Source: Zychaea mexicana | Taxonomy: Eukaryota > Mucoromycota > Mucoromycetes > Mucorales > Lichtheimiaceae | DNA length: 64,000 nt | Assembly (NCBI RefSeq): GCF_025766255.1 | Contig: NW_026516804.1 | Coordinates: 40,009-104,008 of the forward strand | Direction: 5' to 3' | In this document: positions 1 through 11,870 of the stretch, in pieces | Numbering within the stretch: position 1 is the stretch's first letter | Layout: every line of letters begins with the position of its first letter | The notes under the pieces: generated by a model | Told to the model about the DNA's origin: nothing | Databases searched by the model: none | What the model saw: the letters and a program-made list of their open reading frames with translations, nothing else | Position numbers and translations under genes: made by a program

Positions 1-31
1 AAAATTTCTCGATTTTTGACAGTGATGGTTT

Positions 32-45
32 AAGTCAGTATACAC
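32..45. repeat. Left target-site duplication of LINE copy 1
   Basis: The 14-base sequence AAGTCAGTATACAC ends one base before the ORF1 ATG of the first retrotransposon. It recurs with one mismatch (A to G) at 5420-5433, just after the element's A-rich 3' end. Placement and length fit the target-site duplication left by target-primed reverse transcription. The mismatch suggests an older insertion. Confidence 0.7.
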
Positions 46-1508
46 ATGGCTCTTCCCGATTTTACTTATGAACCGCCTGTGCATGATACGGGCACCAACC
101 AAGAACACTCCATCTACACCTTTCAACCAACTGTGGTGACACGGGCTCGCATAGCCCGACTAGAATGAGTGTCGCTTGTTCATGCTCAGCGTCAACTAAG
201 CACTAGTGATGAAAAAAATTGTGCTACTTCTCTTGTGTTTGGCGTGTAGGCCGTTCTCCAGGCAGTGTCATGCTTGACATCAGCCCTGTGCCAGGCTCTT
301 TTGACAACGCCGTCGAAATACTGATGAAAGAATATCCTCTTAGCAATGGTGTCCTTACACACCGCGAAGGACAATGTGTAGTCGCTGAAATCAACCTCAG
401 AACTGAAGAACAAAGGACCAGTGCCATCAAGCAGGGCATCGAGTTCACACCAACCATAACGATCTGTACCACTCCTGCCTTGGCAAAGAATGCCACGATC
501 AAGAAGCTTCGCCTCACCCATCTCCTGCTACTCCACCCTTAAGATCTGGAACGCGGCTTGCAAGAAACGTTTCGTCCCTACGGTGACATCCTCGATGTCG
601 GTATCCATTGCAATCTAAGAACGAAAGCTTACATGGGCCAAGGATTCGCCGTCCTAGATATACAGCCACTACATAATCAACAACTCCACGCCCTTAGTCA
701 TCATATTCTTTGGTGCGGCAACCAGGAAGAGTTGATCTATGCCAATTTTGATCAGATGCTGCTCCACTGCTCGCGCTGCCATGAGCCAGGGCATGCCGTT
801 GCTGACTGCCTACGCGCCTGACGTAACCAGAAAGGATGCTTTAAGTGGGGTGCTCAGAGCCACTATGCTGCAAGCTGCCCCACTGTGTGAAACAGTGAGG
901 ACTGGACCCCTGGTGCCAACAAAATAAGCCGCCGCAAGACTGGTCACACGCGTGATCAAAACCCCTCGAAGGAGCTCCTGAAGTCTAAACACGCGACTGT
1001 AAAAGGCAAGCCCGTGGAACCGACCAACCGGTTTGCTCATCTGGAAAACTTGGATACCAATGACGACAAATTAGCAACCGACGCGGAAACCACCTAAGAA
1101 GAGGTGGTCGATTGCTCCCCCACTTTCATGCGATGAGAGTACCTTGAACAAGCACTTGACGACATCGTCATAGAATTTACGGACTATCAGACTGATAGAC
1201 TGATGATCCCAGCTGAAGAACAAGATCTAGTTTTGGAAGTCAACCCTCCTAAGGACTGGATAGATAGCATGGAACTCTCGGACACTGCCAAGGAGATCCT
1301 ACAAGATGCACACTTCCCTGCAGACCTGAAACAAGTCCTGTATGTCCGACTCTCACGCCAACGAGACATCAGCCTGCAAGAATATGAACAAAGTTTACTC
1401 TCAGACAACAGCTCAGGCTCCCCTTCCGACCTAAGCACACGCATACCTACAAAATCGCAGCTCGAATGCAATCCCAGTGATGATCAACCCTCACTCCTCT
1501 CTCAATAA
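46..1508 (+). pseudogene. LINE copy 1 ORF1 (nucleic-acid-binding, zinc knuckle), broken
   Basis: ORF1 opens at the ATG at 46 and runs about 40 codons to a stop. Coding then continues in changed frames (about 219-542, 558-821, 1203-1508). A single zinc knuckle is legible at about 770-815 (CSRCHEPGHAVADC, spacing C-x2-C-x4-H-x4-C), the motif by which LINE ORF1 proteins bind RNA. The last segment is acidic and Ser-rich, like the C-terminal tail of ORF1 in copy 2. At least three frame breaks are present, so no full-length protein can be made. Confidence 0.65.
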
Positions 1509-1513
1509 TTTTT

Positions 1514-4500
1514 ATGATAGTAAAAACCAACGATATCTCACTCGCGTCCATTAATTGCAATGGATTACTTACACCCAACAAAACACAACTCATTCGACAT
1601 ATCAAACAACATCAATCACATATCATTACTATGCAAGAAACACATATATCAACACCCTCACAGAAGAACAAATTCCACCGTTATTTCAACGCAACGCAAT
1701 CATTATAGACACATCATTGCAGCATCGTATCACTTAGCGCCGACCTCAATCTCACACAAATTTCAGTGTTCGATAACCCTCGACATCTTCTCGTTAAAGT
1801 CGAACACCACCAACGACTTTTTCAGCCTTTTTATATAGTTACCATCTATGCACCAGCAACGTCGCCGACCCAACAACGGCAATTTTTCACATCCCTCTAC
1901 AACTCAACCATCTTTAATCAACAACATCCCTATCCCGAACGATTGATTCTCTCTGGGGATTTCAACTTTAGCCACCAATGCTCAGGGTACCATCTCAACG
2001 CACTGTCAGCCTGGTTCACTATGCTACACCAACACGTCATCAACTGCATCAACCATGATCCGCAAGAGACACTGCAGCCGACGTTTCGTCGAGGTGATAT
2101 ACGATTTTCACCATTGACTACATCTATGCCGCTTCACCAGTTGTCCAAAATATGTTAAAGACCAGGGAAGTATTGTACGTTGCCAGTTCATGGTCCGATC
2201 ATGCATTATTGTCTGCAACCTTTAATTTGGGTCCCTCTCCCACCGGCAAAGGCTATTGGCGGGGCAATCCTCTGATTTTGGCTTCCAAGGACTTCCGACA
2301 TCAACTTGCAACTCAACTCACAGCTTTCTTCGCACGCAGCGACAGCACTTCAATACCGCAACAGCAATGGGAGGAACCGAAGCGTCTACTAAAGCGGCAG
2401 ATGCAAGAGTATTGCTGGCAACGCATCAATAAAACAACAGCTTACCCCAAACAACTACAATCGAAATGCAACTGGTTTTTATGGTCAAATCCACCCATCA
2501 CTACACGCATATGGCTCTTAAAGATAATTGAACAACAAATATTAGCAGCACAACATGAAGTTTGCGACACCCTCACTTTACGTGCAGGAGAGCACTGGCG
2601 GGAGCAAGGTGCGAAATCTGCTGGTTACCTCAAATGAACCATACAACAACGCACGTCACAGGCCAACATTGTCACTCTACAACATCCTCACACTGGCGAC
2701 ATATGTAACACAGTGGAATCGATGCATTCAGCCGTAACAGCTTTCTATGAACAGTTGTATACCCCTGACGACGTTGACGACTCAGCTATCCAACAACTGC
2801 AGCACAACATACCATCCTCAGCACACCTCAGAACCAACAGCAAAGAAAGCTTAATCGATCCCTTCAGCATTGAAGATCTCCAAGACAGAGCTAAACGAGC
2901 CCCACACCAAAGTAGCCCTAGAACCGACGGTTTACCATATGGCATTATTTAGAGGCTCGTATTCAAATACCCGGCAGCCAAAACACTTACATGTCAAGTA
3001 TATGAAGATGCATTGAAAAATGGTCTTTTTCCTGATTCTTAGACCGAAACCTGTATCCGTCTCCTCCCAAAAAAGGGCGATCTGACTACACTCAAGAATT
3101 GGTGGCCGATCAGTCTCATCAACTGTGATGCCAAGATATACACACAGCTGCTAAATAAGCGCGTCGTGCTGGCTGCTGCACCCCTGATTAACCCACAGCA
3201 AATGGGATTCATGCTGGGTCGCTTTATTGCAGAAAATGGCCTAGTAGCATGCCTTGTCATAGAACACGCCTCAAGCAATACGTCGTCAGCCATTAGCCTC
3301 CTACTCGACCAGGAAAAAGCGTATGATAGGATCCATCCACAGTACTTAGTTCAAACTTTGCAACACTTTGGTTTTCCCGATCAAATTATTAATAGCATCA
3401 ACTCACTGTTTTTCAACACGCGTATACGTATCAACATTAACGGTCATCTTAGCACACCATTTGCACAATAACGCGGATTACGACAAGGAGATCCACTGTC
3501 GCCGATCTTTTCAACCTGACTCTGGAGCCTTTGCTGCGCTCGTTACAAAGAGACGTATCATATCAAGGATATATCTTCACACCACCGAACAATGACATTG
3601 CACCAGCCACCATGCCCACCCCCGAGCCAATTAAAACACTCGTCTACGCGGATGAGATTCTTGTTTTCCTGCAATCTCCCGAGGATTTGCGCCGGGTTTT
3701 GTACCACATGGATGTCTATCAACGCGCTTCAAATGCCAAGTTCAATTAAGAAAAGACCCAAGCAATCTCTCTAGGAGGGGCACCACAACTTCGATCGAAT
3801 GCTTTGCTACACCAACATGGAATTCTGCCTTGTCACGATCGTACGCAGGCCGACCCCGTCACATATTTGGGCTATCCACTGACCTTCTCAACAACCCAAC
3901 TGAATACATTCATGAACCGGTTGCTGGAAGCGGTCAAGAACCAATGCAACATTCACTTGAGCCGCAACTTGTCTATCCGCGGCCGTGCCACCGTGCTAAA
4001 CACCTTGATTTTGTCAAAACTATGGCATGTTCTGTGTATCATTGGCGCACCACTGTCAGGCTTCCACCAAAAACTGAGAAGCACCATCAGCAGCTTCCTG
4101 ATGCATCGAATGTTCCCACACGTGTCCTATCAGAAACTATGTGCACCACGACACCAGGGTGGGATTGGCTTATTGGACCCCATTTTACAACAAAATGCGC
4201 TCCAGCTAAGGTGGATTCAACTGATGCTGGATGAAAGCGGTATGCTCCCACAACATATTCTATATCTGATCCATCGACTACTTGTCATCAAAAAGTAATC
4301 CGCAGACCACTGGCTGGTCTTGTTCTCTCCAGCTAGTCGTAAACAACGAGCGTATGAATCAGCATCGCCAGTTGCCTTGGTCCTTCATGCCATTGATGTG
4401 GCTGGTTTGTCCTAGGATACACTCGACAACTTAACACCTGCAACAGCATTAGAATCACCACTCTCTGTCATCATTCAGCCATCATCCGACAACCCAGCAC

Positions 4501-5302
4501 CTAGACGACCAGGTTTCTCCAAGTAACAGGTGAAGGATTTTTCATTTTTGATCAGTCCCTTAGGTATATTCGCCTGCGCCAGCGCCAGCTTGACGACGAC
4601 GTCAGACACCCAACGCTTCTCAATCAACTCAGACACGACGTGATCCATTTCCACTATATCATTCGCCCTTTCTTTGCATGACTTCGCATTCACAGCGCTA
4701 ATGCACAAGATAGGTGTTCACATCAACCTGACTCTATCAACTTTCAACCACTAACCAACGCCATCAAAAATGACCCAGCATTCACCTTGTGGCAAACCAA
4801 GGCGTACCGACGCAAACTCACTCCAGGAACACCCATATTCCCATGTTCCACCAAAAACTAGCGTGTCTTTTGGGCCACCCCCATGGACCATGCTGCTAGA
4901 AATGTCCTCTTTCGCATCTGTCATACAGCCATACCTAATGCAGAACGACTGTTTAGTATGAACACCACCTTCCTTCCCTCTCTGGAATGCCGGCTTTGTG
5001 GTTGTCCCAACGAAACACTGGCTCACTTCTTCGTTCTATGTCCACGCAAATTTGATATATGGCAACGAGTCTGGAACCGCATCTGCCACCATGACCTGCG
5101 CCCATCTGCCTTTCTTCATTTCATCTCCACTGGGGATCCACCGTACTCCTCTTTCACTCACACGCAACTTCTCCTCATTATCACTTATACTCTTTTGGCC
5201 ATCTGGCGAGCCCACTGGGCTTTTATTTTCGCCAACACACCCTTTCTTCCTGCTAAGACTGCTGCCATAGCAGTCAAGGCAATCTTTCGATATGTTTTCT
5301 AA
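1514..5302 (+). pseudogene. LINE copy 1 ORF2 (endonuclease-reverse transcriptase), broken
   Basis: Order seen: an endonuclease of the exonuclease/endonuclease/phosphatase fold (start with ASINCNG, then TMQETHIS, GDFNFSH near 1960 and SDHALL near 2200); a reverse transcriptase (WWPISLINCDAK near 3100, GFMLGRF near 3205, LDQEKAYDRIHP near 3310, LRQGDPLSPI near 3480); and a C-terminal C-x2-C-x7-H-x4-C motif near 4990-5045 (CRLCG ... HFFVLCPRK). The catalytic YADD box is changed to YADE at 3645-3656 (GAT GAG). Frameshifts or stops fall near 1735, 2158, 2637, 2952, 3470, 3749 and 4298. The enzyme would nick target DNA and prime cDNA synthesis if intact; here it is dead. Confidence 0.8.
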
Positions 5303-5419
5303 TTTCTTGTTATTTTTCTTCCTTCTGCTTATTACACTTTCAAGGCCGCTGTTACCTCTCTTCTGTTGAACGGGTATCAGCAAATAAAATCTGAGGGTAA
5401 AATCCTCTATACAGATAAA

Positions 5420-5433
5420 AAGTCAGTATGCAC
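5420..5433. repeat. Right target-site duplication of LINE copy 1
   Basis: AAGTCAGTATGCAC follows the A-rich 3' end (GATAAAA) of copy 1 and matches positions 32-45 at 13 of 14 bases. Confidence 0.7.
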
Positions 5434-5794
5434 CATACCTTGTATGGCTAAACTCAATTTCCAAAGTTGTAACTTTTTATGGACTCTACTTTTTATGATC
5501 CTTATGAGCAAAATTACTTTTGCAGTGTATACTTTTTGTAACAACAGCTTGTCATGCTCAAATCATATACCTGTGGATTGTGTACCAAACTATATTTATT
5601 TCTGATAAGTCACCAATGCATTCTAATAATGAAATTTAATAATATTCAATCCTACAAACAAGTTGTATTTGCGTTTTGAAGTGCAGGGAAAGAGAGGGGA
5701 TGTTTTAGCGACAGTTTCAATTTACAGCTGCCATCATATTTTAGAAAGAATTCCTAGGCGCCATGATGTAAAAAAGCGCTCTGACAATCACTAG
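5434..5794. other. AT-rich stretch between the LINE copies
   Basis: No convincing coding exon, RNA gene or repeat was recognised. The sequence is AT-rich. The end of the stretch (CACTAG at 5789-5794) can act as a splice acceptor for the host-gene fragment that follows, so part of it may be an old intron or promoter of that gene. Confidence 0.4.
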
Positions 5795-6043
5795 GAAAAA
5801 TCCTGTACGAAATCGCCAAAGTCGTACGAACGCTACAGAAGATATTCCACGACTTACATAGCGGTCCCAGCCGCATTGGTACATTAGCATATAAAGTAAA
5901 ATATTGATTACCAATTTATTTTGATTACACTATTTTACCTATTTAGGCACATCGACGCTTATTGGCGCGTTGGGTGGTTTGCCCAACGTGACGTAGATGG
6001 GCTCGAACGTACGTTGCGAAACCATATCAAAGAGCGCTTAAAG
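5795..6043 (+). pseudogene. Decayed host gene fragment, 5' part
   Basis: Two exon-like blocks of ordinary amino-acid composition are visible. Block one (5795-5895) reads ILYEIAKVVRTLQKIFHDL and ends LAYK before a GTAAAA donor. Block two (5947-6043) starts after a TTTAG acceptor, reads HIDAYWRVGWFAQRDVDG and ends with ERLK before a GTGAGA donor. The reading frames do not join cleanly across the intron (one base out of phase), so the gene is probably decayed. The family was not recognised. The second LINE was inserted 75 bases downstream, and a similar helical coding fragment continues after it at 11871. Confidence 0.4.
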
Positions 6044-6117
6044 GTGAGAATATGCGCATATGTAGCGAGTGGTTAAACAATCTATAAATAAAACTCAACT
6101 ATTCGCTAAAAAGGGAC

Positions 6118-6129
6118 ACAAATGCGTCT
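6118..6129. repeat. Left target-site duplication of LINE copy 2
   Basis: The 12-base sequence ACAAATGCGTCT lies two bases before the ORF1 ATG of copy 2 and is repeated perfectly at 11859-11870, directly after the element's 3' A-rich tail. This is the classic footprint of a LINE insertion. Confidence 0.85.
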
Positions 6130-6131
6130 TC

Positions 6132-7794
6132 ATGGCTCTTCCCGATTCCCTTCAAAAAGTGCCTGGGGTCACTCCTGATGGTGACTCCAACCAACCCAAG
6201 GAAAATCCACCAACACATCCAAAACGAACCTATGCTCAAGCAGTTACCCAGAAACGTCCGGAAATCAGTCGAGGTCGTCTGATAACCCAGCTTAACGAAT
6301 ACATCCCTGAAGATGTAAAAATGACACTTGGCAGCATGGCAGCCAACAGTCAACCAATCGCATCCCATTTACTTCGTCGAGGAACGGAAGAATACAGTGT
6401 TTTCTTTGATATGTCGACACGCTCAGTCAAAGAGGACGCGTTTTTCCGAGCAGCTTGAGAAACGTTTGAAAACTGGGATGAGGCCATAGGTCTCATCCAC
6501 CATCGCGAAAAGAAACAAGTCCTGTATGAGATGACTTTTGCAGACGAGGACATCTGCAACTTAGCACTGGAAAAGGGCGTTACCGTCGGTGATGTTCACT
6601 TCCTGGCTGTCAGATCGCTCCCTCCGGAACACGATCTCACCAAAGTACAACTCGAAAAACTGCCTACAGGCGTCAAAATGTATGAGCTGGAGGTCTTGTC
6701 GCGCCAAACACTTACCCAATTCGGACACGTGTTGCAACTTGGATTATACCGCTCTGTAGAGGGTGGTTGGTTCCAGGGTAAAAGATACGCAGTGCTCATG
6801 AAATCTAAGAACACCATCCCAGAGTCGTACAAGCCCCTCACCTACAAGGTCGACTTCGGTCTCGTGCAAGGCCGAGAACGGTCTTTTTACGCTACTTGGC
6901 AACCCATGGGTGATTACTGCCGATACTGTCACTCCCAAGACCACACTCTGTAACAATGTCCAAGCCGCGTTCAACCAGAATGCTTCAACTGTGGAATGAT
7001 CGGTCACTATGCGAGAGAATGCGATCATCCACACAACGCACTCCCGCGCAAACAACCAAAGACGACGACTGGTTCAGCATCGCCAAGCAATAAAGTCGAC
7101 GACAACCAGCAAAGGTCCAAAGAAGACCAAAACCCAACAATCGCATCCACCAGCTCAACATTTAAGTGATACACAATCTGATCATCGCTCTCATAATGTT
7201 CACTCGAAGTCAGCTTTGGACAAAACGACGATTACCATTCCCAACCCGAATTGTGAACAAGAGCGTGAAAACCAGGCTCAGCTACACTCGAAGGTCAACG
7301 AGGCCACACCAAAGCAACAACCCAAAGGGAACTCAAAACGTCGAAGTTCCCAGCCTAAACATGTACCCATGGTCACCGAGGAACCGCTCAGCGACAACAT
7401 GGATACCTCAGACGAAGAATTCACACCCCCAACAGACGATGAATCATCATCTCAATCATCCTCCGATGAAACTGATAAGGATGAAACAGAAGACATGATA
7501 CTCTGCTCGGACGAAGTGGATGCATTGACCCAGGATGCTACCCAACCGCTTCCGTCGGAAGCAGGAGGTTTGGTGGATTCCGCCTTCACACTTGAAGAGC
7601 ACCGGAACACGTCGCCTATCAGCACACCATCGGGTGCCTCGGCCTCGAAGCACAATCCCCAGCAGCAGCAAAGTGAAGACTCAAGCGACGACAACAAATT
7701 CGACGCCACTGAGTCAACGTCCCCCGACAGCGGTCCACAGCACGCCAACAATTTGATCAACCGGTCAATCGTCCGCGGAGACTATGGCCTCTGA
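6132..7794 (+). pseudogene. LINE copy 2 ORF1 (two zinc knuckles, acidic tail), interrupted
   Basis: Starts MALPDSLQKVPG at 6132. There is an in-frame TGA at 6456-6458, after which the same frame continues. Two CCHC knuckles are legible at about 6915-7025 (CRYCHSQDHTL-stop-QC and CFNCGMIGHYAREC); a TAA at 6952-6954 sits inside the first. A frame change near 7030-7060 leads to a Lys/Gln-rich then acidic Ser-rich tail ending at 7794. Knuckle-bearing ORF1 proteins coat the element RNA. If the two stops and one frame change are real, the protein is not made whole. Confidence 0.75.
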
Positions 7795-7909
7795 TTAGAT
7801 CAACCCCTCCTTTTTATATTTAAAATTTTAAAAAAGATAGGAGAGCAAAGAAGTTCAGAAACAGAGAAAACACAAAAGCAAACCAAAAAAAAAAAACAGA
7901 AACAAAAAA
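7795..7909 (+). other. A-rich linker between LINE ORF1 and ORF2
   Basis: A spacer of about 115 bases, strongly A-rich on the coding strand just before the ORF2 ATG at 7910. Copy 1 has almost no spacer at the same place (ORF2 ATG six bases after the ORF1 stop), so the two subfamilies may start ORF2 translation differently. Confidence 0.6.
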
Positions 7910-10900
7910 ATGACACTCACTATTGGTTCGTTAAACGTGCGACATCTTGTCAAACATGACCCACACAACCCCAACAAAACAAAACACTTCATCTGTCATC
8001 TACGCCGTCAAGCCCTGCACCTGCTGGCACTTCAAGATACGGGCACTCATAATGATGAACACAACAAAACTTTACAACAACGGGTTCTGTGCTCGCGACA
8101 GTTCATGGAGTAAACACTGTGCCATTATCAGCTTTTCTCCCGTTGTCAACATCCAACATGTCTTTGCGTCGCAAAGCGGCCGGATATTGTTGGTGACGGT
8201 TACACACATCAATAATAAATTCCCACCGTTCAACATTATCAATTTTTACGCGCCTGCCGCCTACAGGGATCGGAAAGACTTTTATAGTCTCGAACTCCTT
8301 CCAATCCTGCAACAGCCAAATATGATTCCGCATGGTGATAGGTTGTTTATCCTTGGAGATTTCAACTATTCATATGCGCAGCGCGACTCATCATTCATGA
8401 AAGCAGCACCAAAAGAGTGGTGCGCACACTTGAATGAAAACTTTGTCAACATGATGCTGCCGTCGGACGGATCCAATAACCTCACGACAACATTCTACAA
8501 CGGACGAGGCACATCGTCAATTGATTATATCTTTGCGTCATCATCACTCTCCCTGCTGTGCTCAGCACCCGATGTCCGCCATGTGAATAGCAACTGGACA
8601 GATCATGCATTGATAGTGATCAGCATGCGGGCCAGTAATATCTGGCAGGGTCAAGACATATAGAGAGCCAACCCACTTATTGTCAACTCGGTATAGTTTG
8701 AAGAAGAACTGAATTCAGCACTCTCATCGGCACATATATGAATTGCCAACATAACCTCGCCACAAGAGGCCTGGGATGAAGTCAAAAAGATTGCGAAAGA
8801 GGAATGCCGTCAATATGGACGTTATCTAGCCAAGAAAAAAGACCATCGCGAAAAACACCTACTTCGTCAACGTAATAAGATGATGCGCCATTTCAAGACA
8901 ACAGGAAGTCGACCTCAGCGCCTTGTTGATATTACCGCCGAGCTCAACAGGATTCAAGAAGATCACGCTAGAATTTTAGCTATCAAAGCTAATGTCCGCT
9001 GGAGAGAGCGTAGCGAAATATCGGCCGGCTATCTAAAACGCACAGCACAACAACGAATGGCACAAAGGAACATCCTCCAGCTAGAACATCCAGTAACAGG
9101 CATCGTAGACTCTTCGATTGATCATATGCATCAAGCAGTCTGTTCATTTTATTCACAATTATACTCACCGGAACCGACGGATGCAGCAGCTATATCAGAC
9201 CTGTTGGACCATTCACCGCCATCATGCGTGCTCTCACAAGACTCTTGCGACATCTTAACAGAAGACATGACTCTCGACGAGTTACTTGACGCAACCAAAC
9301 GTGTACCGAAAGGAAGCAGTCCGGGACTAGACGGCCTGCCCTATTACATGTTGTCTACCATATTCAAACACCCGTTATATGGCAGAATGGCTGTTGATAT
9401 TTACAACTCAGCTTTACATCAGGCACTATTCCAGCATCATGGTCAGACACATGTATTTATCTCATTCCGAAGAAAGGGGAGCTCTCCCAACTACGAAACT
9501 GGCGTCCAATTGCATTGATCAACACGGACTCTAAAATATTTACCCGTATCATGAACTCAAGAATAGTCCGTGTTAGTAATGCATTAATTAACAAGTATCA
9601 GACGGGTTTCGTGCACGGACGCTACATCGCAGACAATGGGCTTGCTGTACGACTTGCTATGGACCATGCCGCCAGCGTAAATGCCGATGACGTCGGTTTA
9701 TCTTTGGATATGGAAAAAGCGTACGACCGCGTTCATCCAGAATATCTCGAATGTTGTCCTAGCAAATGGGGATTCCCAGCAAAGATCATCTCTTCTATCA
9801 AGACTCTTTTATTCGGCAGCAATCTACGAATCAACATTAACGGGTCCTTGTCTCCAGCATCTAAACAACAACGTGGCGTTCGACAAGGAGACCCTCTCTC
9901 GCCTATTTTGTTCAATCTGGCCTTAGAGCCTTTCTTGGTCCGCATCCTCAACGATGAACAATTACACGGATATGATATATTGATGGCAGCAAGTAAAGCT
10001 CTTACCCCAGTCACACCGTCTCCAACTAAGCTATAGGTTCTAGCCTACGCCGATGACTGCTTTGTTTTCATTCATAATGAATCAGATTTGCAACAAGTCC
10101 GCCACCACTTAGACACCTACTCCAGAGCATCAAACGCCAAGGTCAATATGGGCAAAACGCACGCCATATCGCTATCTGGCAAGTCGTCATCCACATTGCG
10201 CTCGTGTTTGGAGGGAATGGGCATTAGATCATGGTTCGATCGACGAGCCCATCAAGCCTTGGTATATCTCGGATATCCTTTGTATCAATCGCCGCAGCAA
10301 CGGGATGGCTTCCTGGACAAACTCCTAGGCAAGATCAAATCAGCCTGCAACATCCATGCGCACCGGTCACTCTCGATTCGCGGTCGAGCGACAATTCTGA
10401 ATGTGCTGATATTATCATCACTTTGGCCCGTCTTACGAGTTTGCGCGGTCCCTCAAGCATCCCAGAAGAAAGTTCGCAGCATTTGCCATGACTTCTTGAC
10501 TAAAAAGATGCTTCCCAAAGTTGCATTTCACCGACTGGCACCACCTCGCAAACAAGGGGGCCTTGCAATATTAGTCCCGGAAGCACAACAATCAGCACTC
10601 CAGCTCAGATGGATCCAACCATGTTTACTAATGACACCAAGCAGCGATCGTTCATACATTCGTGGATAATTAATACTCAGGCAACATGGACTCCAAACCT
10701 GGACCCACATATGTGTCTCCTATTTCCCCGACTTCGGACTGCTTCAATGAGTAAACCCGTCAGCTTCTCAAATCAGCTATGCAAGGCCTTAGACAATTTT
10801 ACGGTTGACTATCAATCCCAACTCATACCGCCCGCTACAGTTCTACAACTGCACGTCCTAGATGCCATGACGCCGACACAGCGCTTGCTCACCAAAACCT

Positions 10901-11751
10901 TAGACGTATGCTTACGACGCATCGCCAAACACAGGATCCTAATGGATGATTTATTCATCTTTGATTTAGCGAATGGCTGTTTATGGAGACGGCTCGCCAC
11001 GGAATTCTTGATTTACCCGCGCCTTTTGGGTCTACTGGTTCGCTTCTTGGACTTGGGTGAGTTGGGATTCCAACCAGCGGTGTTTCAGACTTTGATCCCG
11101 AGGCATCTTCTTCACAACTCTATTGATCCCGCTATCCGTGAACATAAGGCGGTCGATCTGGGAGCATGGTGCAAGGTCCAAGATAAACAATTGACCACGA
11201 TCACAGCAAAAGAACTCAGACAAGCAATCATCGACAAGTCTATACACGTCAAAGCCCGGGAAAACACGATCTTAGCACCTAGACAATGGGATACCTTCTG
11301 GCGATTGAAGATATCGCCAACGGCAAGAAATGTTTGGTATCGAGCGCTTCACAATAAGATTTCATGCCGTAAAACTCTACATTCAATTATGCCCTCCGAA
11401 TTCACATCCGCTGTATGCCCAATTTGTAACCAAGATGAAGATGATTTGTCTCATTTCCTGTACCAATGCCCTCGCAAATGGTCGATCTGGTGCTCCGTGT
11501 GGCCCGACCTACTATTACAATCTGTTACAGAATCTGCTGTACACTATGCCATCTTTCACCTGTATTTTCCCCAAAATGCTCCCCGTCTCCCTTCAGATAT
11601 AATTATCAGCTGTATATTAGAATGTCTTTGGAACGCCCACTGGCGCTTTGTTTTAAACAACTCTCCCTTCGTTCCCGATAACATTATAACGCAAATCCAT
11701 TCTCTTTTGTTAACCCGCACCCAAGAAATTCTTCCTTATATCGCCAACTAG
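7910..11751 (+). pseudogene. LINE copy 2 ORF2 (endonuclease-reverse transcriptase), interrupted
   Basis: The N-terminus (MTLTIGSLNVRHLV) opens an endonuclease domain with ALQDTGTH (usually QET), ILGDFNYS near 8355, SSIDYIFAS near 8520 and SNWTDHAL near 8595. The reverse transcriptase follows with LRNWRPIALINTDSK near 9495, TGFVHGRYIADNG near 9605, SLDMEKAYDRVHP near 9705, VRQGDPLSPILF near 9880 and LAYADDCFVF near 10040. A C-terminal Cys/His motif (CPICNQDEDDLSHFLYQCPR) lies at about 11416-11475. Breaks: frame change near 8095, TAG 8661-8663, frame change near 9485, TAG 10034-10036, frame change near 10615. The last 380 codons are open. Confidence 0.85.
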
Positions 11752-11858
11752 TCAAACGCTACTTAGCTTCTTCTCCTCACCTCTCATATTTAATATGCAC
11801 GTGACTTGAAATAAAAACCGACGCAATAATTTGTTGCGCGCCTAAAAAAAACAAAAAA

Positions 11859-11870
11859 ACAAATGCGTCT
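11859..11870. repeat. Right target-site duplication of LINE copy 2
   Basis: ACAAATGCGTCT, identical to 6118-6129. The first bases merge with the A-rich tail, so the boundary is uncertain by one or two bases. Confidence 0.85.

Larger units (their letters stand above)
46..5419 (+). mobile_element. Decayed non-LTR (LINE) retrotransposon, copy 1
   Basis: A two-ORF LINE-type element: an ORF1 remnant with a CCHC knuckle, then ORF2 with an apurinic-type endonuclease, a reverse transcriptase and a C-terminal Cys/His motif. The first bases (ATGGCTCTTCCCGAT) are the same as those of copy 2 at 6132, which fixes the 5' end. The 3' end is set by the direct repeat at 5420. Frameshifts and stops interrupt both ORFs, and the RT active site reads Tyr-Ala-Asp-Glu instead of Tyr-Ala-Asp-Asp, so this copy is inactive. 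It is clearly related to copy 2 but quite diverged, so the pair is not a recent tandem duplication. No RNase H domain or LTR was seen. Confidence 0.85.
6130..11858 (+). mobile_element. Non-LTR (LINE) retrotransposon, copy 2, full length but mutated
   Basis: A 5.7-kb element with ORF1 (6132-7794), a 115-base A-rich linker, ORF2 (7910-11751), a short 3' UTR and an A-rich tail (11844-11858). It is bounded by a perfect 12-bp direct repeat. The reverse-transcriptase box Tyr-Ala-Asp-Asp is intact at 10046-10057. Only a handful of stops and frameshifts are present, clearly fewer than in copy 1, so this is the younger insertion. It is probably non-autonomous now. The element sits inside what was a coding or near-coding region of a host gene. 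Confidence 0.9.
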
